10,670 nucleotides of DNA from an uncultured Oscillospiraceae bacterium. Its GTDB lineage: Bacteria > Bacillota > Clostridia > Oscillospirales > Ruminococcaceae. Below are positions 6,606 to 10,670 of the stretch, piece by piece (within the stretch, counting starts at the first letter, position 1; each line of letters opens with the position of its first letter). The translations under genes were made by a program, and so were the position numbers. The notes below the pieces were generated by a model. That model searched no databases and had not been told where the DNA came from. It saw nothing but the letters and a program-made list of their open reading frames with translations. The stretch covers positions 1 to 10,670 of the forward strand of contig CAKSGA010000082.1 in assembly GCA_934454435.1 (NCBI GenBank), written 5' to 3'.

Positions 6606-7349
6606 TTGCGTAACTTAAAGGTCTTTATAGCATACAACGGCGCAGAATATCACGGCTTTCAGCGGCAGGACAATGCAGTCACCGTGCAGGAGGTCGTTGA
6701 GAACTGCATAGGAAAGCTGCTCAAGATACCCGCTCCGGTGATATATGGCTGCTCCAGGACGGACACCGGCGTGCACGCAAGGCAGTTCTGCTTCAACGTG
6801 CATATCGACAGCCGTATCCCCTGCGAGGGCTTCATGAAAGGCATGAACACGCTGCTCCCGCCGGATATCGCCGTGCTTTCCTGCGGGGACGCCCCGGAGG
6901 ACTTCCACGCAAGATACTGCACAAGAGGCAAGGAATATGTGTACCTTATCGCAAACACTCCCCAGCGGGACGTATTCCAGCAGAAGCTGGCGTACCACTA
7001 CCCGTATGAGCTCGACCTTGACAAGATGAACCAGGCGGCCCGGCTGCTGGTGGGCGAGCATGATTTTGCGGCGTTCTGCCGTGCGGAGGGCAAGGCACGT
7101 ATGAAGTCCACGGTGCGGGAGATATACAGCTTCAGTGCAGAGCGCAGCGGCACAAATGTGGAGCTGCGCATCAGCGGCAGCGGATTTCTTTACAACATGG
7201 TGAGGATATGCGCAGGGACGCTGATATACGTCAGCGAGGGCAGGCTCACGCTGGACGATGTGAAGCGTGCGCTCGATACCGGCGACAGGAATTTCGCAGG
7301 AAAGACCCTCCCGCCGGAGGGACTTTACCTGAACCGTGTGGATTATTGA
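6606..7349 (+). CDS. truA: tRNA pseudouridine(38-40) synthase TruA
   Basis: Isomerises uridines 38-40 in the anticodon stem of many tRNAs to pseudouridine. It is 247 aa, the normal length. The beta strand KVFIAYNGAEYHGFQRQ (5-21) opens the fold. The catalytic loop is CSRTDTGVHARQF with Asp53 as the expected nucleophile. Other family blocks are YCTRGKEYVYLI, GEHDFAAFCRAEG (around 155), STVREIYSF and the C-terminal GSGFLYNMVRICAGTL. The start is TTG with a strong ribosome binding site, and the family-conserved first strand would be lost with any later start. The link with the ECF genes is widespread in Firmicutes, where rplM and rpsI often follow; here a DUF5711-type gene follows instead, after 42 nt with no visible terminator. 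Confidence 0.97.
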   Translation: MRNLKVFIAYNGAEYHGFQRQDNAVTVQEVVENCIGKLLKIPAPVIYGCSRTDTGVHARQFCFNVHIDSRIPCEGFMKGMNTLLPPDIAVLSCGDAPEDFHARYCTRGKEYVYLIANTPQRDVFQQKLAYHYPYELDLDKMNQAARLLVGEHDFAAFCRAEGKARMKSTVREIYSFSAERSGTNVELRISGSGFLYNMVRICAGTLIYVSEGRLTLDDVKRALDTGDRNFAGKTLPPEGLYLNRVDY

Positions 7350-7391
7350 TAATCGGGGAATACAGCCGACCAGCAAAGGCAGGGGATTTAG

Positions 7392-8540
7392 ATGGACAGA
7401 GAAAATTCTAAAATGGACAAGAGGAACGATATAAACAAGTTCAGAAAAAAGCGTGCCATGCGAAAGTTCTGGCTCAACCTCGGCATACTGACCCTGATCG
7501 TTCTTGTTATCATACTTGTGGCGATCAACTGGAGCAGGATAATAGCCCCGCTCAAGGACGCTGCGCTGGACGTCGGCAAGGGCGGCTTCCCGGTGGACCT
7601 CCCCGGCAGCACGGACTATGTGATGGACGGGCTCGGGGAGAATTTCTGCCTGCTGACGGATACCTACTTCTACACCTATAATTCGGACGGTGCGATGATC
7701 GCAAACGTCCAGCACGGAATGCAGAACCCGAAGCTGTGCACCAACTCCCGCAGGGCGCTGATCTACGACCGCAACGGAAAGAAGGTGCAGCTTTATTCCC
7801 GCACCGGCGAGGTATACAGCATAACTATAGAGGACACCATAGACTTTGCCGAGATAGCCAACGACGAGCGCTGCGCAGTCATCACGAAATCCACGAAATA
7901 CTCCAACTGCCTTTACGTGTACAACGGAGAGGGCAAGCAGATATTCCGGTGGGCTTCCCCGGCGTTCCTTATCGACCGGGTGGAATTCTCGGACGATGAC
8001 AACAGCATTTATGCGGCGGTATGCGGCGCTGATAACGGCGAGCTCCAGTATTTCGTTATGCGGTTTGACCTGGACAACGCAGAGGGCAGCATATGGCAGA
8101 CCCATGTCGGCGAGCATATGGTGTTCTCACTGGAATACGGCTCTGACGGAGTGTTCGTTGTGAATTCCGGCAGCGCTGAGCTCCTTGACGCCGACAACGG
8201 CGAGATAACCGCACAGACCACGTTCCTTAACAGCGTTTCACAGATACCCGGCGGCGGGACGAAGTCCCTGTTGATGAAGGACAGCGGCGGCGCCAATGTC
8301 CTTACGGTCTATGGGGACGGACTGGAGGCTTCGGCGGCGCAGTCCCTGGGCAACGTCACCAGGGTATGCCAGTTTGACGGCAGCATTTACGTGCTGTCAG
8401 ACAAGGAACTCACAAAGTATGACAGTCAGCTCAACGTCGTTATGAGCTACCCTCTTGACGACGCTTATTCGGATATAACGATAATCGGCAGCAACGCTTA
8501 CCTGCTGTGCTATAACACGGTCCAGCGGCTGGCGCTCTGA
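7392..8540 (+). CDS. DUF5711-family single-pass membrane protein with beta-propeller-like outer domain
   Basis: A 382-aa protein of unknown function. A Lys/Arg-rich N-terminus (about 10-25, including KFRKKRAMRK) precedes one hydrophobic helix (about 27-46). By the positive-inside rule this places the remainder outside the membrane. After a GGFPVDLPGS segment (64-73), strand-rich repeats follow, each of a form like 'hydrophobic strand, Y/D-turn, second strand', for example LLTDTYFYTYNSDG, RALIYDRNGKKVQLYSRTGEV, CLYVYNGEGKQIFRW and YVLSDKELTKYDSQLNVV. This suggests a propeller of WD40/PQQ-like character. I assign it to DUF5711 by overall appearance, not by a search. Start ATG 7392 has AGGGGA 5 nt upstream. 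It sits 16 nt before the CvpA-family gene, so the two are probably cotranscribed and may work together at the membrane. Confidence 0.82.
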   Translation: MDRENSKMDKRNDINKFRKKRAMRKFWLNLGILTLIVLVIILVAINWSRIIAPLKDAALDVGKGGFPVDLPGSTDYVMDGLGENFCLLTDTYFYTYNSDGAMIANVQHGMQNPKLCTNSRRALIYDRNGKKVQLYSRTGEVYSITIEDTIDFAEIANDERCAVITKSTKYSNCLYVYNGEGKQIFRWASPAFLIDRVEFSDDDNSIYAAVCGADNGELQYFVMRFDLDNAEGSIWQTHVGEHMVFSLEYGSDGVFVVNSGSAELLDADNGEITAQTTFLNSVSQIPGGGTKSLLMKDSGGANVLTVYGDGLEASAAQSLGNVTRVCQFDGSIYVLSDKELTKYDSQLNVVMSYPLDDAYSDITIIGSNAYLLCYNTVQRLAL

Positions 8541-8545
8541 CTGAC

Positions 8546-8551
8546 GGGAGG
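8546..8551 (+). promoter_or_regulatory. Shine-Dalgarno site of the CvpA-family gene
   Basis: GGGAGG lies 5 nt before ATG 8557 in the 16-nt gap, supporting the chosen start. Confidence 0.65.
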
Positions 8552-8556
8552 TTAAG

Positions 8557-9591
8557 ATGGGATCTCAGTTTTCATTCATATATGACCTGATCGTTGCGGC
8601 GGTCCTTGTGGGGGCGGTTTTTTCCAGCGTCCGCAAGGGATTCGTCAGCAAGGTGGTAGGGCTGGCTTCGGGGCTTATCGGGTTTTTACTGGCTATCACG
8701 CTCAGCGGTCCGATAGGGAGCTGGGCTTACGGCTCGTTCATCGAAAAGCCGTTTTCAGAGGCGGTCAGCGCTACGCTTGACGAGAGCATGGGAAGCATTT
8801 CCCTCATGCAGCTTTCTGATATGGATTTCGACAAGGCGAGGGTCTCCGGCACTGCGGTCACGGATATCGTCCCGGAATATTCCGGCACGGATAAGGCAGT
8901 GTTCGACCTGGCTTCCGTGGACCTTTCAGAAACCGGCTTCGACCCGGCGGAGCTCACTCAGTTCGGCTTTGACGGCACCGAGGATATCTCTTCGCTCAAC
9001 GGAAAGGCGGCGGAGTTCACCCGCAGCGACATAAACGGCAGCGGCCTTGGAAAGCTGGTCACGGCGCAGGTCATTTCGGTAAAGATGCTCGATACTAAGC
9101 TGTTCAGCGAGATATCCGGCTATGTGTCCATCATAGGCAACACTATCCCGGCGGTGTTCGGCACTTCTGCTGACGGCATCAGCGGCGGAGATGTCACGGC
9201 GCTGCGCTCACTGGTACTGACGATGATAAATACCTCGTCCTCGGTGAAGTCCGCTGTGATGGACCATATGATAAGACCCGCATTCACTGTCGCTGTACAG
9301 ACGGCGGCGTTCGTGGTGATCTTCGTCGTGGTGTTCGCAGTGATCGAAATAGTCGCCAGTGCGCTCAAGGTGGTCAACAGGATACCCGTCGTGGGAACTG
9401 TCAACAAGGTGCTCGGCGGCGTGGCAGGTCTGCTTACGGGACTTCTCGCCGTGGCGGTCATCTGTATCGTGGTAAGGCTCATGATCAGCCTTACGGACGG
9501 CACCGTGATATTCCTCAACGAGGACGCTATCGGGCAGACGATACTTTTCAGGGCATTCTATAACATGGATATGCTCAATTTCCTGACATGA
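8557..9591 (+). CDS. CvpA-family membrane protein with a large outer insertion
   Basis: A 344-aa membrane protein, about twice the length of E. coli CvpA (colicin V production protein). The N-terminal pair of helices (about 7-24 and 31-50) carries the CvpA-like DLIVAAVLVGAVFSSVRKGF. The C-terminal pair (about 245-270 and 287-309) carries NRIPVVGTVNKVLGGVAGLLTGLL, matching the family's 'N+-x-hydrophobic-x-N+-LGG-x-xGLL' block. Between them, residues 51-244 form a mostly hydrophilic, acidic insertion. Basic residues lie in the short loops between helices 1 and 2 (SVRKGFVSK) and 3 and 4 (KVVNR), so the insertion should face outside. Cellular role is not established for this form; CvpA proteins have been tied to secretion, envelope stress and biofilm traits. 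The upstream neighbour also exposes a large outside domain. Confidence 0.85.
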   Translation: MGSQFSFIYDLIVAAVLVGAVFSSVRKGFVSKVVGLASGLIGFLLAITLSGPIGSWAYGSFIEKPFSEAVSATLDESMGSISLMQLSDMDFDKARVSGTAVTDIVPEYSGTDKAVFDLASVDLSETGFDPAELTQFGFDGTEDISSLNGKAAEFTRSDINGSGLGKLVTAQVISVKMLDTKLFSEISGYVSIIGNTIPAVFGTSADGISGGDVTALRSLVLTMINTSSSVKSAVMDHMIRPAFTVAVQTAAFVVIFVVVFAVIEIVASALKVVNRIPVVGTVNKVLGGVAGLLTGLLAVAVICIVVRLMISLTDGTVIFLNEDAIGQTILFRAFYNMDMLNFLT

Positions 9592-9601
9592 CATCGTTGT
9601 C

Positions 9602-9616
9602 CTCCGGTTTTCGGAG
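9602..9616 (+). other. Small hairpin between cvpA-like and clp genes
   Basis: CTCCG at 9602-9606 pairs with CGGAG at 9612-9616 around a GTTTT loop. With a 5-bp stem and no T-run after it, this is not a good intrinsic terminator. It could weakly attenuate transcription or protect the RNA end, or be chance. It lies in the widest gene gap of the window (53 nt). Confidence 0.35.
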
Positions 9617-9627
9617 CATTTCAGTAT

Positions 9628-9635
9628 AAAGGTGG
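9628..9635 (+). promoter_or_regulatory. Shine-Dalgarno site that selects the first of three ATGs of the clp gene
   Basis: AAAGGTGG lies 9 nt before ATG 9645. Two further ATG codons follow at 9648 and 9651 with increasingly long spacing, so 9645 is preferred. The choice changes the protein by only one or two Met residues. Confidence 0.65.
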
Positions 9636-9644
9636 TTCAATATT

Positions 9645-10670
9645 ATGATGATGTGTTCAAGATGTAAGAAGCGCCCGGCGGTGGTGTTCATATCCTCTAT
9701 GCAGGGTGGAGAGCGCCACAACGAGGGCCTTTGCCTGAGATGTGCAAAGGACATGGGACTTCCGCAGGTGAATGATTACCTGAAGCAGATGGGTATCTCG
9801 GAGGAGGATTTCGAGAACGCCTATGACGCTATGTTCGATGAGAACGGGAACCCTGACCCCTCCATGCTGGGACAGCTGGGCTTTCAGGATATAACCAACG
9901 GCTTCGACCCGGATAAGTCCGACAGCGATGAAGCTGACGACGAGGACCCCGGCGACGAGCTCTTCCAGAAAGGCGGCGCAGGCACCATGCCGGATTTCTT
10001 CAAGAAGCTGTTCGGCAGCGCCGGTGATGAAAAGAGCGCTGAGAAGTCCGCAGACGGCGTAGCCTCTGAGAAGAAAGAAAAGAAGAAAGAAAAGACCGAC
10101 AAGAAGCGCAGGAACCTTGAAACCTACTGCACAAATCTCACCCGCCGTGCCAAAGATGGCAAGATCGACCGCATAATCGGCCGTGACAAGGAGATAAGCA
10201 GAGTTATCCAGATACTGTCAAGACGTACAAAGAACAACCCCTGCCTGATAGGCGAACCAGGAGTCGGCAAGACCGCCATCGCCGAGGGCATCGCACTGAA
10301 GCTCGCCAGCGGGGACGTTCCGTTCAGGCTCCAGGGCAAGGAGCTCTACCTGCTGGACCTTACGGCGCTGGTAGCCGGAACGCAGTTCAGGGGGCAGTTC
10401 GAGAGCCGTGTGAAGTCCCTGATTGATGAGATAAAGGCAGCGGGGAACGTTATGCTGTTCATTGACGAGGTGCACAATCTGGTCGGCACCGGCGGCGACT
10501 CTGAGGGGACTATGAACGCTGCGAACATGTTCAAGCCGGCTCTTTCCCGTGGGGAGCTCCAGGTGATAGGCGCCACAACATTCGACGAGTACCGCAAGTA
10601 TATCGAAAAGGACAGCGCACTGGAGCGCCGCTTCCAGCCGGTAACGGTCAACGAACCCACGGTAGAGGAT
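9645..10670 (+). CDS. ClpE-like Hsp100 AAA+ unfoldase with N-terminal zinc finger (3' end outside window)
   Basis: The first 342 codons of a Clp ATPase, which unfolds proteins for ClpP or for refolding. The frame is open to the window end. Residues 4-33 form a Cys4 zinc finger (CSRC ... CLRC; Cys4, Cys7, Cys30, Cys33, spacing 2-22-2), as in ClpE and McsA. The two Clp-N repeats of ClpC/ClpA are absent. A linker (about 85-160) goes from acidic ([16 protein letters not shown]) through an aromatic [10 protein letters not shown] to Lys/Glu-rich. The first AAA+ domain then starts with [20 protein letters not shown]: Walker A GEPGVGKT (203-210), pore loop [10 protein letters not shown] (244-253), Walker B LFIDEVH (271-277), sensor [12 protein letters not shown], and the LERRF arginine-finger region (327-330). 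The pore-loop aromatic is Phe where Tyr is usual. D2 and any ClpP-docking tripeptide lie beyond the window. No CtsR box was seen upstream. Confidence 0.93.
   Translation, partial: MMMCSRCKKRPAVVFISSMQGGERHNEGLCLRCAKDMGLPQVNDYLKQMGISEEDFENAYDAMFDENGNPDPSMLGQLGFQDITNGFDPDKSDSDEADDEDPGDELFQKGGAGTMPDFFKKLFGSAGDEKSAEKSADGVASEKKEKKKEKTDKKRRNLETYCTNLTRRAKDGKIDRIIGRDKEISRVIQILSRRTKNNPCLIGEPGVGKTAIAEGIALKLASGDVPFRLQGKELYLLDLTALVAGTQFRGQFESRVKSLIDEIKAAGNVMLFIDEVHNLVGTGGDSEGTMNAANMFKPALSRGELQVIGATTFDEYRKYIEKDSALERRFQPVTVNEPTVED
10071..10094 (+). repeat. In-frame tandem 12-bp repeat coding for a lysine-rich linker
   Basis: AAGAAAGAAAAG occurs twice without mismatch at 10071-10082 and 10083-10094, coding Lys-Lys-Glu-Lys twice (residues 143-150). 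It sits in a 28-nt all-purine run (10068-10095). Being a multiple of three, gain or loss of a unit would leave the reading frame intact. Confidence 0.8.

Noticed and set aside
4014..7349. An S component gene giving the ECF transporter's substrate
   Set aside because: Between and around the ECF genes there is no small multi-helix membrane protein; the substrate cannot be told from this window.
6615..8117. A 500-codon open frame on the - strand across truA and the DUF5711-type gene
   Set aside because: It runs antisense to two well-supported genes and its translation shows no recognisable domain. It arises because the sense codons rarely give TTA, CTA or TCA in that frame.
9597..9630. Promoter for clp with TTGTCC as -35 and TATAAA as -10
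   Set aside because: The spacing is about 22 bp instead of 16-18, and transcription would begin after the Shine-Dalgarno site.
9592..9644. CtsR operator upstream of the ClpE-like gene
   Set aside because: No GGTCAAA-type direct heptad repeat is present on either strand in the gap.
1..10670. CRISPR array, tRNA, rRNA, insertion sequence or phage genes
   Set aside because: No regularly spaced repeats, cloverleaf-like sequences, transposase or integrase motifs were seen; nearly all bases are in recognisable genes.

Overview
The window comes from a Gram-positive, Clostridia-type bacterium. The best guess is Ruminococcus or a relative in the Oscillospiraceae/Ruminococcaceae. This is inferred from the protein sequences, a fairly GC-rich and AAG-dominated codon use with frequent ATA, strong Shine-Dalgarno sites with several TTG starts, and the gene set. 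There is no 16S or other decisive marker. All eleven genes are on the + strand, tightly packed (gaps about 10-60 nt), with no strand switch, tRNA, rRNA, IS element or CRISPR array.

Layout. (1) 1-2071: the 3' part of ruvB (Holliday-junction branch-migration motor), then glmM (phosphoglucosamine mutase, cell-wall precursor synthesis). They are separated by a short AT-rich gap holding a tandem 10-bp repeat and a perfect 18-bp palindrome. (2) 2083-3994: a small accessory block with an Imm1-like orphan immunity-type protein, a GyrI-like small-molecule-binding protein whose codon use differs from its neighbours, and an RlmI-like SAM-dependent methyltransferase. (3) 4014-7349: the shared module of an energy-coupling factor (ECF) vitamin/micronutrient transporter, with both ATPases fused into one 583-aa polypeptide plus the EcfT scaffold, followed by truA (tRNA pseudouridine synthase). 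In many Firmicutes this ecfA-ecfA-ecfT-truA block sits behind rpoA-rplQ; here it lies elsewhere. (4) 7392-9591: two membrane proteins, a DUF5711-type single-pass protein with an outside beta-propeller-like domain and a CvpA-family protein with a large insertion predicted to lie outside. (5) 9645-10670: the first 342 codons of a Clp/Hsp100 unfoldase with a ClpE-like N-terminal zinc finger instead of the usual Clp-N repeats. It has a charged linker with a perfect in-frame 12-bp tandem repeat, and runs off the window.

Most of the window is housekeeping or conserved. I see no convincing new multi-gene defence or mobile system. The points most worth a second look are the orphan Imm1-like gene and its accessory neighbours, the DUF5711/CvpA pair with two outward-facing domains, the zinc-finger Clp protein with its repeat-containing linker, and the palindromic element upstream of glmM.
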